Of a stretch of DNA of 64,000 bases, positions 41,051-52,068 are shown piece by piece (position 1 is the first letter of the stretch; the number at the start of each line of letters is the position of its first letter). The notes under the pieces are model-generated. The model worked only from the letters and a program-made list of their open reading frames with translations, was not told the origin of the DNA and ran no database searches. The stretch is taken from the NCBI GenBank assembly GCA_021234155.1, contig JAJEKV010000012.1:6947789-7011788 (forward strand), written 5' to 3'. The stretch is from Isoetes taiwanensis. Its lineage: Eukaryota; Streptophyta; Lycopodiopsida; Isoetales; Isoetaceae. The position numbers and the translations under genes are program-made.

Positions 41051-41617
41051 GTCCTTATTGACCCTATATGAGAGGTTACAACTACAAATAACAATTTTAT
41101 ACTTTGTATCTCCAATCATGTACAAGGAAGCAATGCAATAGTTTGATTCGTCCCAAGGCGTCCAACGTTTCTTCACATATTTTGGGCTCACTAAAAAGAT
41201 TCCTGAAACAAAAAGCTTAGAATTGCCAACATCAAAATGATCAATCTGGACTAATGGCCCTATTCTAAACTCTCTTTGTAGTGGTTGAAAATTGGATTGG
41301 ATTGTTGAATTCGCATTCCGTGTATATGCTTTGAATTCACAATGATCTCCACTTTTCACATCGAAACCTAGAGCAATCGATAGACTAAGTGGTCGTCTGC
41401 TGCCTACTTTTATGCTTGTAACATGCCCCTTGCTTGGAAAGTTACACTGCTGACCTTCTAGGTACAAAATTCCCTTCTGAAGTCGAATTGCAAGCTTTGA
41501 TAAGTCGTCTGAGTAAAGTTCTTGGGGATGCAAATATGATATTGTAGTTGATAGCATAGAACTACAGAAACTACCAATTAGAGCAAACAAACAGAAATCA
41601 GACTCATCAATCATCAT
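41033..41617 (-). CDS. Hypothetical protein, 194 aa
   Basis: The longest clean open frame in a non-transposon stretch, starting MMIDESDFCLFALIGSF. The N-terminal ~25 residues include a hydrophobic stretch (CLFALIGSFCSSMLS) that could be a weak signal or anchor. The body is mixed and globular-looking (KGHVTSIKVGSRRPLSLSIA, LGFDVKSGDHCEFKAYTRNA, IGPLVQIDHFDVGNSKLFVS). No motif, repeat or zinc signature is visible and I do not recognise a family. It overlaps, on the opposite strand, the end of the duplicated exon region. No TATA box or splice sites were identified. It could be a single-exon gene, an exon of a larger gene or a transposon-borne ORF. Confidence 0.4.
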   Translation of the reverse strand: MMIDESDFCLFALIGSFCSSMLSTTISYLHPQELYSDDLSKLAIRLQKGILYLEGQQCNFPSKGHVTSIKVGSRRPLSLSIALGFDVKSGDHCEFKAYTRNANSTIQSNFQPLQREFRIGPLVQIDHFDVGNSKLFVSGIFLVSPKYVKKRWTPWDESNYCIASLYMIGDTKYKIVICSCNLSYRVNKDIVSFA

Positions 41618-43558
41618 AGACTATCTTTTAGATATGTCGCCACACAATACACACCCTCACCCTATCGCGCACCCACACGCATAGCATGCACTACTTCTAG
41701 GCGTCAAGCAACTCTTGGCTCGTGTCTTAATGCACAAACTCTACAAGACAATCACGTCGATCAATGAAGCTACTCCATCCCCGCCCCAACCTTCACCCTC
41801 TCCCTATTGCGCCCCCAAACTACTTCTAGGTGCCACGCAACTTTTGGCTCACACCTTAACTAAGTGAAAATTCAGAAAATTCAAGTTATAGACCATATAC
41901 ATCAACACCTTATTCTTGCTATGAATATATATGAAAAAGAATGAGCTGCTAGTAAACACAACGTGACTACAATGAGAATCCTTGTGGAAAAATGGTCGAC
42001 CATGGTGGGAAATTACTTCATTATTAATGTGCAATAATGAACACTTCATAAAATTGAGCAACAACTTTTAGAAAATTGACATTAAGCAAAGAAAGACTAA
42101 ATGTGTAATTTTGTGAAAACTTTCTCCCTACTATCTATTCCTCAAACTAGAATTACATATACATCCTCATCACATGACAATGAAATTCACACCTTACCCT
42201 ATAACACCCTAACCTTCACCCCAACCCTCCATTTCCGCTAGTTTTTTTTCATCAAGAGAGACTAACTTGAAACTCATCAACCATGAGAAATTCATATGCA
42301 ATCACTTCCTAGAGCCCGACACTAACTTCCTTTTGTAAAATTGCCTTTGCCGTTCTCTGCAGCTCTTCCTTTTCCTTTTCTATCCAGCAAAGCTATCCTG
42401 TCCTTACCAAATTTGAATTTTGTGATAATATCATTAAACTATTAAATTAAATTAAATTAATCATTAGAGGGATGGATGCCAACATTCACAGTAGCTCCAT
42501 TGACCTTCTATCGGGCAATACGGGCCCATACCTTATCTAACCCATACCTTACCTTACCCATACCTTATATATACCTTTCATCTAACCCATACCTTTCATC
42601 TAACCCATACCTTATCTTTTTATTTTTTTGCTAAACCATTGAATTATAAACCATTGGATTTGTTAAATACGAATAAACACATAAAATACATGCAAATAGC
42701 AGCATCTGAATGGCCCAGAGCTTCAACTTGAAAAGCTCCGGTGAAGCAACAAAGATCCGGAGGCAGAATGAACAGCGGAATGGCGTCTACACAAATTCGG
42801 AACAAAATCCGAAAATAAGAAACTGTAGCAGACCGCAAATCCGGCTGGAGCTTCCTGCCTCCGCCATGCCTGGCCGTGCTTAGGGTGCTTTCCCATGGGC
42901 AGAAAACCTCTAGGTTTTCTGAAGGTCTGGTCTGCTATTCCGATGCTCCCATGAGCTAAGAACCTGACTGGCTGAGGTTAAGAACCTCATTTGGAAAGTA
43001 ATCCCAACGATTACTTTTGGACCTGGGTTTGACCTCATCCAGGTCTGTCCGTCCATGGGAATGCACCCTTAATCCCTTTACTTCCAGCTCACACTTTTCT
43101 TGCTCGAACCATGAAGCAAAACATAACAGAACAAATTTCGATGCCACCAGAGCCTAAACACAACACAACAGAGTCCGCATCCCAGACCAGAGCTTCAAGC
43201 CCAATTCGAGAGTGCAAAAAAACCTCAAAAAACCCTATTCAAGAAACCCTGTTCAAGAAAGCCATCGCTGTGCAAAGAAAGCCAGATCCCTGTCTGGTGG
43301 TTATGGCAGATGCATGAATCGCAGGCCCTGAGAGTGGCGACCAAAAAAAGAACAATCCCACTTTCTAAAATTGACCATTAACAAAAAGAAAAATAAACCA
43401 AATCCAAACCATTAAAAAAGGCTTACACCTTTATAAAAAGACCCCACGGGATCTTTTGCGGACCTTATATCGGGCAATACGCTCGATATGAATAACCCAT
43501 TTCTTACAGTTGACGTGCACTACCTTTCCTTAGGAACATAAATAATGGAAGCCCTTCC
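41618..43558. other. Gene-free; short repeats and a MITE
   Basis: Degenerate tandem copies of CTAACCCATACCTT at about 42528-42612, preceded by TCTATCGGGCAATACG; nearly the same phrase (TATATCGGGCAATACG) recurs at about 43468, just upstream of the PPR gene. A Tourist-like MITE lies at 42883-43068. The sequence directly before 43559 should contain the PPR promoter; no clear TATA box is visible. Confidence 0.5.
42883..43068. mobile_element. Tourist-like MITE (PIF/Harbinger type)
   Basis: Terminal inverted repeats GGGTGCTTTCCCATGG (42883-42898) and CCATGGGAATGCACCC (43053-43068), 15 of 16 bases matching. They are flanked on both sides by TTA (42880-42882 and 43069-43071), the target duplication of PIF/Harbinger elements. 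186 bp, non-coding. Confidence 0.8.
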
Positions 43559-45523
43559 ATGAGCATTTTTACATATAGATCAGCGTTAGCAGAAGCTAAG
43601 AGGTTCCAGAAATGCTCTGTTCCAGCGGCCTTGTCTTTCCCAGTACTTGCAGCTTTAGAGGAAGACAAATGTCGAAATTCTAGCCCGGAACTTGTAATAG
43701 AAACTTCGGTTTCAAAAACTGACCTTGCCTCTATTATTCGTACTTGTCGCAGCGTGGAAGTTCAACCTGAAGGTAAACGAATTCATGCCTACTGTGTAAA
43801 AAATGGGCATCATACAAAAACATATTATGGAAATCTGCTTATGGAGATGTATATTAAGTGTGGACTTGTGGAAGATGCACGAATTGTTTTCGAAAGACTT
43901 CCGGAAAAAAATGCATTCTCTTGGGTAGTTTTAATCGTGGAACTAAGCAAACGTGGTGTTGCTCAAGGCAAGTTTCTTCATGCTGGCACTATGTGTAGTG
44001 ATCTTAGATCAGATGTTGTTTTGGATACTTCACTTGTCAATATGTATGGTAAGTGGGGGTTCATTGAGGATGCAAGAAGCTTATTTGATAAAATGCTCAA
44101 GAGGGATGTAGTCTTGTGGACTACAATGATTTCAGTTTATGCACAATATGGGCATGGTCAGTATGCAGTTGAATTGCTCAGGCAAATGCAGTCCAAGGAT
44201 GTGCTTCCAAATAAAGTCACATTTCTGGTCATTCTTCAAGCATTTCACAATCATGAGGAATTGCCTGATGCAAAAAGAATGCATGCCTGCATTGTAAGTG
44301 CTGGGCTTGAACAAGATATTAGTCTGTTGAATGCTCTTCTTAATATGTATGCCAAGTGCATGAGTTTTGTTGATGTGAGACAGATGTTTGACAAAATGAC
44401 TGAGAAAAATGTGACCACATGGAACACTATGATCTCAATCTATATCCAATGTGCCCATGCAGAGGAGGCCCTTCAAATTTTTCAAAAAATGCAGCATGAA
44501 GATATAAAACCCAATGAGGTTACATTTGCAAGTACGGTTTCTGCATGTGCCAACCTGATAGATTTGGTGCAAGGCAAGCTGATCCATTCACTTATTATGA
44601 ATAGTGAGCATGCATTAGATGTCGTTATTGGTAATGCACTGGTGAATATGTACTGTAAATGTGGCCACCTGGAGGATGCAAGCTGGGTATTTGACCGAAT
44701 GCTTGAGAGAGATGTAATTTCCTGGACAGCCATGGTTGTGTCATATAATGAGTGTGGACAAGGTAAGAAGGCTCTTGATATCTTTCAAGAAATGCAGATT
44801 CAGGATGTAGTCCCAAATAGAGTAACTTTAATTAGTGTTCTTTCTGCTTGTGCTAATCAGGCAGCCATAGATCAAGGCATGCAGACCCACATAAGGATTA
44901 TAGACAGTGGATTTGACTTAGACTTGGTTGTAGGAAATGCCTTGATTAATATGTATGGAAAATGTGGGTGTTTGATTGAAGCAAGACGCGTGTTCAATAA
45001 AATGTCTATGGAAGATGTTATTTCCTGGAATGCAATAATTGAAGCATATGCCGAACAGGGGCATGCTCAAGAATCTTTGGAGATTTTTTACCAGATGCAA
45101 CTTGAAGGTATAAGACCGAATGAGATTACTTATGTTAGTATTCTTTCTGCCTGTAGCCATGCTGGCTTATTCAGCTTGGGCTTGGAATATTTTATCTGTA
45201 TCAGCCAGGATCAGGGCATTGTACAATCAGTGGAGCATTATGGTTGCATAATTGATCTCCTTTGCCGTGCAGGGCAGCTTGATGTTGCAAAAAACTTGAT
45301 TGTCGGCATGCCATTTCAGCCTACTACTTCACTATGGAGAACATATCTTGGTGCATGTGGCAATGAATCTCAAGGAACATGGGCAGCTGGGCAACTCTCT
45401 AGTTTGGATCCTAAAGATTCCTCATCATATGTTTTACTCTCAAACATACTAGCTACAAGTAACAAGTGGGATACTGAATGCGAGACAGTCCCCTTTTTCT
45501 ACCAGGAAGAAAGCCAATACTAG
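43559..45523 (+). CDS. PLS-class pentatricopeptide repeat protein
   Basis: PPR proteins of the PLS subclass bind organelle transcripts base by base and guide C-to-U editing or processing in mitochondria or plastids. An uninterrupted intronless ORF of 654 codons. About 14-15 motifs run from residue ~80 to ~560, in repeated blocks such as NALVNMYCKCGHLEDASWVF, DRMLERDVISWTAMVVSY, EALQIFQKMQHEDIKPNEVT and FASTVSACANLIDL. The start at 43559 is the first in-frame ATG; the first ~60 residues are Ser/Arg-rich and could be a weak transit peptide. Two oddities. Near residues 122-135 the text jumps from SWVVLIVE to LSKRGVAQGKFLHA, missing about 40 residues of a normal S-P-L series. The C-terminus has only an E1-like part (MPFQPTTSLWRTYLGACGNE, SSYVLLSNILATSNKWD) and then an aberrant tail, with no E2, E+ or DYW. 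It may be an editing factor needing a partner in trans, or a recently truncated gene. Confidence 0.85.
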   Translation: MSIFTYRSALAEAKRFQKCSVPAALSFPVLAALEEDKCRNSSPELVIETSVSKTDLASIIRTCRSVEVQPEGKRIHAYCVKNGHHTKTYYGNLLMEMYIKCGLVEDARIVFERLPEKNAFSWVVLIVELSKRGVAQGKFLHAGTMCSDLRSDVVLDTSLVNMYGKWGFIEDARSLFDKMLKRDVVLWTTMISVYAQYGHGQYAVELLRQMQSKDVLPNKVTFLVILQAFHNHEELPDAKRMHACIVSAGLEQDISLLNALLNMYAKCMSFVDVRQMFDKMTEKNVTTWNTMISIYIQCAHAEEALQIFQKMQHEDIKPNEVTFASTVSACANLIDLVQGKLIHSLIMNSEHALDVVIGNALVNMYCKCGHLEDASWVFDRMLERDVISWTAMVVSYNECGQGKKALDIFQEMQIQDVVPNRVTLISVLSACANQAAIDQGMQTHIRIIDSGFDLDLVVGNALINMYGKCGCLIEARRVFNKMSMEDVISWNAIIEAYAEQGHAQESLEIFYQMQLEGIRPNEITYVSILSACSHAGLFSLGLEYFICISQDQGIVQSVEHYGCIIDLLCRAGQLDVAKNLIVGMPFQPTTSLWRTYLGACGNESQGTWAAGQLSSLDPKDSSSYVLLSNILATSNKWDTECETVPFFYQEESQY

Positions 45524-45859
45524 ATATTTGTTCTTAATTTTGTTTATAAAAATCAAAGTACATTGGGGTGGCACAAGAGACAGGGATGCAAGTGAAAGGA
45601 AGATTTGTATTCTTGATTTTTCGAACGGTCCCATGCGTTGGCATAGTCGGCAGATAATAGTCATCTTCTCTCCTCTCCTGTTGCCAATCTTAAAGCAAGG
45701 GCTAAGGAGCCAAGCTCTTTAGCAGGCTTGCGTATACTGGGGTACAAGTATTCCTGAATTTTGATCCTTCAGCCAATTTTTAATCTACACCATACTTCAG
45801 CATCAAGTTTTTGAGACGTTCATGCTTTAACTTGCTGGCGGTATGGAAGGCAGTCCCAT
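45524..45859 (+). other. 3' flank of the PPR gene
   Basis: No complete E2/DYW domain is readable in any frame after the PPR stop codon. Otherwise non-coding. Confidence 0.4.
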
Positions 45860-46565
45860 GCACGCAAAGGCCCTCTCGTGTTGTCTGGCTTTGCCACATT
45901 GGACTTTTGCAATATGATCGTGCTAATGAATATGTCGATGGAGCTAAGAATGTAAGTAGGCCTATTAGAATTTGAAGTTGTTTAATCGTCTAATAAGATG
46001 TATGTTGACAGCTGGATCCAAAGATGGCCTGCATCTTCTTGAAGGTAAATGCACTTAAATTTCTATGCTTTATTACAATGGCCACTTCGTTCCAGTTCAA
46101 GATATGTCTGCAACTAGATGACGAACTCAGAGCTGCAAAGCAGTTACTTGATTGTTGCATCTCATGAAGCCATGGTCTGCAAAAGCACAAAAGATGCTGT
46201 TTCTGCACTCTCTAGCTCGCTGAATTTGAGCCCCCCTGGAATTAGAGAAATTACCATCTACAGGAATCTGTTATCTCTGGCATTGGAAGATTTAAAATGT
46301 CAAACTGACATGTTTGAAGTTTTTGAAGAAAGCTCTTGCACGCATGGCAGAACTTGGACCAGAGAGGTTACTTGATTCTGAAGATAAAGGACAAGGAAAC
46401 CACCTGGTTTCCAGGGTGCTCATGGAACCAGGGTTTGGCTGCGGCAACAGACAGTTTCTGGAAACATCCCTTCTTCTAACCATAGTCGCAATCCTTACTC
46501 AAGAAGGGCAGGATGATCCCGGGGAGTTAAAGATGGCTTCAATTTACTTGGAGAGATGCTGGAAG
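45860..46565 (+). pseudogene. ZIP4/SPO22-like meiotic TPR protein fragment
   Basis: ZIP4 (SPO22 in yeast) is a TPR protein of the ZMM group, required for class I crossovers. Exons in order: up to 45951, RVVWLCHIGLLQYDRANEYV then DGAKN with donor GTAAGT; 46012-46044, LDPKMACIFLK with flanking CAG/GTAAAT sites; from 46096, FKICLQLDDELRAAKQ, then in another frame SSYLIVASHEAMVCKSTKDA and VSALSS, and LLSLALEDLKCQTDMFEVF; then, after a shift near 46312, FLKKALARMAELGPERLLDS and ETSLLLTIVAILTQEGQDDP ending in a donor after ERCWK. This order (C-L-C-H-L-x-L-x-Q-Y-D-R-A ... ACxFLK ... AHEAMAC ... FIKRAAARMTELG) matches plant ZIP4. At least two frameshifts plus internal shortening indicate a pseudogene. 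Assignment is from memory of the family. Confidence 0.65.
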
Positions 46566-48787
46566 GTGATATTTTGTCTGCCTACTTTTATGTAGACATT
46601 ATTATTCTGCACTAGTGATGCAAGTAGATTTTATAAATCAATTGTTTTCATTGATCCTTGTTTTAACAGATTCATTTGTTGATTTTGTCCCAACCAAACT
46701 GTGACAAGTCTGAATGAGAACTTCAATGTATATTTAAGTATTTTAGCCTTTCACCTGAAGGGCAGAACTAATGTATCGTTGCAACAACATGCCACAGTGC
46801 ACAGCCGAGCTCTTTTTTCAAAATGGCAATGGATTCCTATACTGCTGGATACAAACTGGGAATTATCCTAGTGAAGCAACACAGTGGCTGGTATCAACTG
46901 CATAGAATAGAGCTGCTCTTCAACATAAACTGTCACATGTAGCAGATGCAGGATAGTGGATGAATCTGTCTCTAGACCTACTGAAGCACTCACCTCGCTA
47001 TGGCACATTACAGACCACCTATGATAAAAAGCTTAACAGAACTTCTGAAACAGAAATGCAGAACACGCACAAAAGTAGGTACCGGGGAGGCCGACAATAA
47101 TGCATAATGCTAAACATGAGCATTTTTTGACTAACAAGTCTGACTGAAGCAGCTGTAACATAAGCTGGAATATGGTAACTTGGGAATGTTTTTGCACATT
47201 GGTGTTGCAAAACATTCTTTATAAGACATTTTGTTATCAAATTGCTTTTATGTTACAGGTAATTTTAGTGTTCTATGGGTTGTAAGATTTTTTAAACTTG
47301 ACATTGTCTCAAATTTGAAGCTTCTATCAATTCGTGTCGCACTTCATCCTTATTTCACAAAGATATAGACGCCGTGGTTTCGCAAGGATATATTGGGTTC
47401 AAGTCCCATATCGTAAAGTTGCTATTTTGACTACATGTTTGTTTCTATTGCAATATGCAAACAATATGCTTATGTTCAATATCTGCAATATCTTTATCAA
47501 GGTCTCAAAGGGGCCAAAAAATTTTCTAGATAACACCAACTATTACTCATTATATGCTTATAATAAATTCCCCCTAAAACCTTTTTTTGGTTTGAGTGCA
47601 TATTCATACTAGGTGTGACCTAGGGCAGTGAGAGTCTCTCTCCCCCGCCTCCTTGATCATACAATACCATTAAGTACATTTGGTTTCAATCTTATAGTAT
47701 CTCATTAATCATGTTATACATCATACCCCACAAACGAGGATCACTATCTACTATTGAAAATGAGGCATAGCTCGTGAATATGCCCATCCAAGAGCTCTCG
47801 ATACCTGAAGGCATCCTTGTATGAATATGCACTCAATTAATGTATTTCTCACATGAAATCCAAGTTTTTGACATGTTTCATAGTTTAACAAATCATTTGC
47901 ATAGGACACTGCGCTACCCCAACACCTTTATGCGATTGGAAAGATGTCAATTATGTGAATGTGTGGAAGATTGTACAGATCCATGGCCAACATTTTGACT
48001 TGGAGGGAAGTATGAGCATTACTTTTGCACGTAGATAATGGCCCTATTATGTGGCATATTGAATTAATCGCTTCTATCCATCTAGATTATGGTGCATCAA
48101 TTCCAACTAAGCATCTGTTGAATCGTTGAAAATCTAACAAGAATTTTCATGCACTTTTAGTCATGCAGCTATATGGACGCTGAAGGGTATGGAAGGTTTA
48201 AAAAAAGGGGGCGCAAATGGCTGTTTATGTCGATGGAGGCTCCTCCACCCCAAATCGTTCTGCTGTGACATCTTCAATTGCATCTCCAACAAAGAATAAT
48301 GAACTTACAATGGGTATTGTTCCATACAGTCATCATCATCCCCATCATGTGGTTTTTCGGGCTAGCAACATGGAAGAATAGATTCACGTTTCTATTCTTT
48401 TTGAAACTTTGAGAAACCAACATGATCGATACGCCAGATTCTTTATATAGATACGTAAAAAAAAAGAAAAAAAAGAAAAAAGAAAAAGCCAAAAACAAAA
48501 GGGTTAGTTCTAAAAGAGACAAGCCCTAAACAACATTCATTCCTCTATTTCATCTCCAAATACATGCAGAGGAGTGGGCGAATCTAATTCTGTTGCATGA
48601 ATCAAGAGAAGAGTGGCACAAATCAAGAGTGGTGGATCAACCCAACTACTTTTGGCGCCAGATGGAAGCCGTTTTATACTACTGCTCTATATGCCATCTC
48701 CATCTTTTTCTTTTCGCATCCAGGTTTCTTTCATCCATACTTCTTGCAGGACCATACATCATGCCAAGGAGAGCAAGCACTGTCTAG
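46566..48787. other. No gene recognised; R2 copy 2 inside
   Basis: Non-coding. No further ZIP4 exons were recognised. Dispersed repeat R2 copy 2 occupies about 47563-47822. An A/T-rich low-complexity tract lies at 48460-48490. Confidence 0.4.
47563..47822. repeat. Dispersed repeat R2, copy 2
   Basis: Same order of blocks as 16118-16505 (ATTCCCCCTAAAACC, GTGCATATTCA, TCTTATAGTATCTCA, ACGAGGATCACTATCTA, CCCATCCAAGAGCTCTCGAT), without the 78-bp internal duplication. More diverged. Confidence 0.65.
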
Positions 48788-49060
48788 AACCATACAATTG
48801 TCCTTGACAAGGTTGGAAAAGGATGTGGTGTCCGTAGCTGGAAGTGCAAATACTGCTCCAATGTAGTTATCTCCAGCACTACCAGAGTTAAAACTCATCT
48901 TACATTTGGTAGAAATGGCATTGGCAAATGTGTCAAGGTGCCTCAGGATGTTAGAAGCCAGATCCTAGGAAGTGAAGAAGCTTCATCCGTTGCAACTGCA
49001 GAGGATAATCTTCTTTCTTATTTTCGTAAGGCTTTGGTTTTTGTGCAAAGGAACGCCGCA
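48788..49060 (+). pseudogene. hAT transposase N-terminal BED zinc finger
   Basis: The frame reads SWKCKYCSNVVISSTTRVKT then HLTFGRNGIGKCVKVPQDVR, matching plant hAT BED fingers (W-x-C-x-F/Y-C ... S-x-T-R-x-K-x-H-L ... G-I-x-x-C-x-x-V-P-x-x-V-R). Plant hAT transposases use it to bind terminal and subterminal DNA. The rest of such a transposase is found 9.6 kb downstream in the same orientation (58654-60640). Sequence after about 49040 is unrelated and begins with a perfect hairpin, GGAACGCCGCATG / CATGCGGCGTTCC (about 49050-49083). Confidence 0.75.
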
Positions 49061-51200
49061 TGTTACGCCGCATGCGGCGTTCCCTTCCAATTTACGTTCC
49101 CCCTTGCGGGACGCAGGCTGGCTGAATTGATTGCAAACATTCCCCTCACAAATCTCGAAGAAGGGCGCCGGAATTGAATGCTTGAGAATTTGAATGGCAT
49201 TTGAATTGGCTGAATGTGTACGAAATTGCCAAGCCGTCTCCTGTTTTACTCCTCCGGTTCGTCCTTGGCGCCTCAACTCTGATTTCTGGCGCCTGTTCAA
49301 GAGACCTGGTAAGCTGAGTTTTCCATTTGCTTTCGTTTGCTTTCTTTTCGTTTGCTTTCCATTTGCTTTCGTTTTCCATTTGCTTTCGTTTGCTTTCTTT
49401 TCATGCTTTTTCCTTACAGCTCCTCCGGTTCGTCCTTGGCGCCTATTGAAGAGAGCTGGTGAGCTGAGTTCTGGTGAGCTGAGCTTCCATCTTGGCGCCT
49501 CAGCTGATCCTTCCCGCACCTCATCCGGGTCCATAGCTTGCAAAGGTGAGCCATTCTTGCTTTCGGTTTCCATTTCTGTCATTCATTCTTCCTTTCGGTT
49601 TCCATTTCTTTCATTCATTCTTCCTTTTGGTTTCTATTTCTTTCATGAATTCCATGCTTACGATTATCCTTACAGGTCCAGCATGCTCTGGTTTACATAG
49701 TGGTAAGTTTTCTATCAAGCATGTAGATGTAAACTCTTGCTGCAAACCATTGTTCATATGTTTTTCAAGCGATTTGCATTTGGATTGTTTTTCAAAAGCT
49801 CAGGTTTACAGTAAGGATGCTTTACAGTAAGGATGAATATTGCAGGTTCAAGACTTGAAGAGTTGTTAGAAGCATATACTATTCTGGCTACAAATTTCTG
49901 ATATTATCAACTCTTCAATAAAGGTACACTTAAGATACAGGAATAGATTTGTACCATTGCACTGAATAGCATTGCCTTGAGAGCACAAGCAAAGCTGCCA
50001 TATGATCTCACAAGCATATTTTCGGCAGATACCACATCAGAAGCATCATTCTGAAAGCATTAGATTAACATGCTTTTTGTATATCACATTAGAATGCACG
50101 AACGGATTCGTATAAAGAGATCTGAATGCTGCTACAACTAGAGTTTTGGATATCTTATGCTATTGTAAATGGGTCAACCTTCTTTAAGAAAAGCCCTTGA
50201 ATTCTAAAAAACAAAACCCTGTAGTTTCAAACTTCCGTATATGATTTATTGTAGCACCTCCATTCATTGTAGCACCTCCATTCATTGCGCAGCTTAAATA
50301 ACAGTTAGGAATGATCCTAGAAACATCATATGCACTTATAATCAGGTCCAATAAACCGTGGTTGCCATGTGGACAGTTATAATAAGGTGTTTGAATAATC
50401 CATTGTTTCCATCAGCCGCTGCTGTCCAGACAGCCTGCGCCAACCTGGATATCTGCTGAAGAGTTAGACAAGAGTTAATTATTGCTCAACGTATGCAACT
50501 TTGGCAACATGTCATTGCCATTGCATGAATTTTGTTAAACATTTCTGGTCCTTCTAGCCATTAAAACCTCTCAAGTGGAAAAAGTGTCTCTCCAACTATG
50601 ATAATCAGGGGTCTTTAAGTTCGTTTATCTTTTGGTATTGTGATTTAATTGTGTACTTTTTACAAGCTTTCAAGTGGAAAAAGTGTCTCTCCAACTATGA
50701 TAATCAGGGGTTTTTAAGTTTGTTTAGCTTTTGCTATTGTGATTTTAATTGTGTACTTTTTACAAGCTTTGGGAAGAGACTGAAAAGACGTATTATCAAG
50801 ACAGAAAGTGAGACATAGATTATATTGTCTACTAAAGAGCCAAGGCGTCTAAGAGAATTTCTCCTTATACTTGATTTAGTGTGGCTAACATTACGAGGTT
50901 ATCATGCCCCGCATAGGTAATTATTGATTACTAGATGCAAAAGCTGCATTGCTATATCGGTGATCAATGCATTGGTCCAATTGGTAATTATTGATTCCTA
51001 GATGCAAAAGCTGGCACTGTTTCCTTATGGAAGGATTTTAAGCAGTAATCAAAAGACTAGAAAATGGATATGCATGCTTACTGCTGCAGCATAGCTTAAA
51101 CTTTGTAGCATAGCTACTTATTCGTTCGTCTTTATTGTTATTGTTGATCCAAAAGTTGCTTGCAGTCAATGTTCTTAGCAATCATTAAGTATGCCTTTAT
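49061..51200. other. No gene recognised; dense short tandem repeats
   Basis: Duplicated block with CTCCGGTTCGTCCTTGGCGCC at 49250 and 49421; TTTGCTTTC-rich tract 49320-49400; about three 34-bp units at 49560-49650; 20-bp duplication 50252-50292; 99-bp tandem duplication 50571-50770; 66-bp spaced duplication 50917 and 50983. Probably part of the DNA that split the hAT element. Confidence 0.45.
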
Positions 51201-51210
51201 CATGTTACAG

Positions 51211-52068
51211 TTGCTCCTGTATCAACAATACAAGCGGATATTCGAGAAGAGTTGCAGCTGACTTCAGGGCCCACAATTGTAAGTTAGTACAATTCTTATT
51301 TTTTTATCTTACTGTTATTGAACCTTCGGCTTAGATGAAAGATGATTTCTGAAAATATTTGAAAGAAGATGATTTCTGAAAATATTTCAGAAATTTCAGA
51401 AATTTCAGAAATAGAAAATGTATTGATTTGCATTAATATCATTGTGAGCAGATAATCAAGTTGTGTTCGTTGTATCCAAGGAAGGCATACTGAGCTGGTG
51501 ATTCGGTTGCTTTGCAAGGTTAGTTGACATGTTTCTTTTATTTATTATTTCATGTTTGGAAAGGGTAGATGTCTAAGGGTTTAGAGAAGAATCTTATGTT
51601 GTGCTTTGTATATTGAGTTGAAGAGTCGTTTGTGTTTTGTACCAGTTAGAGAGTCCAATAAACTTCCCTTTAAGTTGTCCTCTACTATACACGTGTCCAT
51701 GCCAGTCCTTGCCTAAACTTGCTCTAATTTATTTTTCTATTGTCGTGTAGATGGTGCAAATTTTGGTGCCATGGTATGCTTTTGGCAGCCATGTTGCTGA
51801 ATGGTTGATTCGGAAGGAGGTGCATGTTAGTCGCATCTCCTTCGTCGTCAAAGCCTTGGGGTCGTGGTATGAGTGGCGACCTTGGAGGCCATGTCCAAAG
51901 TGTGTAGATGAGTTGATAAGCGTTGACATTGAGAATCTTATTGTCAAGCTGGAGAAATTCTATAGCCAAAGCACTTTTGTCGAAGTGAGGGAGGTCAAAG
52001 AAGTCATTGATGACATGTTGTTTGTGCTGAAGAATGGGGAAGATGGTTGGGAGAATTACGTGGGTTGA
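51211..52068 (+). CDS. Possible multi-exon gene of unknown function
   Basis: The last exon (51751-52068) is open and protein-like: MVQILVPWYAFGSHVAEWLI, WYEWRPWRPCPKCVDELISV and EVREVKEVIDDMLFVLKNGE, ending in TGA after WENYVG. It follows a good acceptor (GTCGTGTAG|ATG). Upstream, exon-like pieces with matching signals occur: VAPVSTIQADIREELQLTSG (about 51211-51280, CAG acceptor, GTAAGT donor), and a stretch ending CTTTGCAAG|GTTAGT near 51519. A CxxC pair (CPKC) is present. No family recognised. It lies just upstream of the Helitron coding region, so it could be captured host sequence, an accessory Helitron gene or a decayed host gene. Confidence 0.35.
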
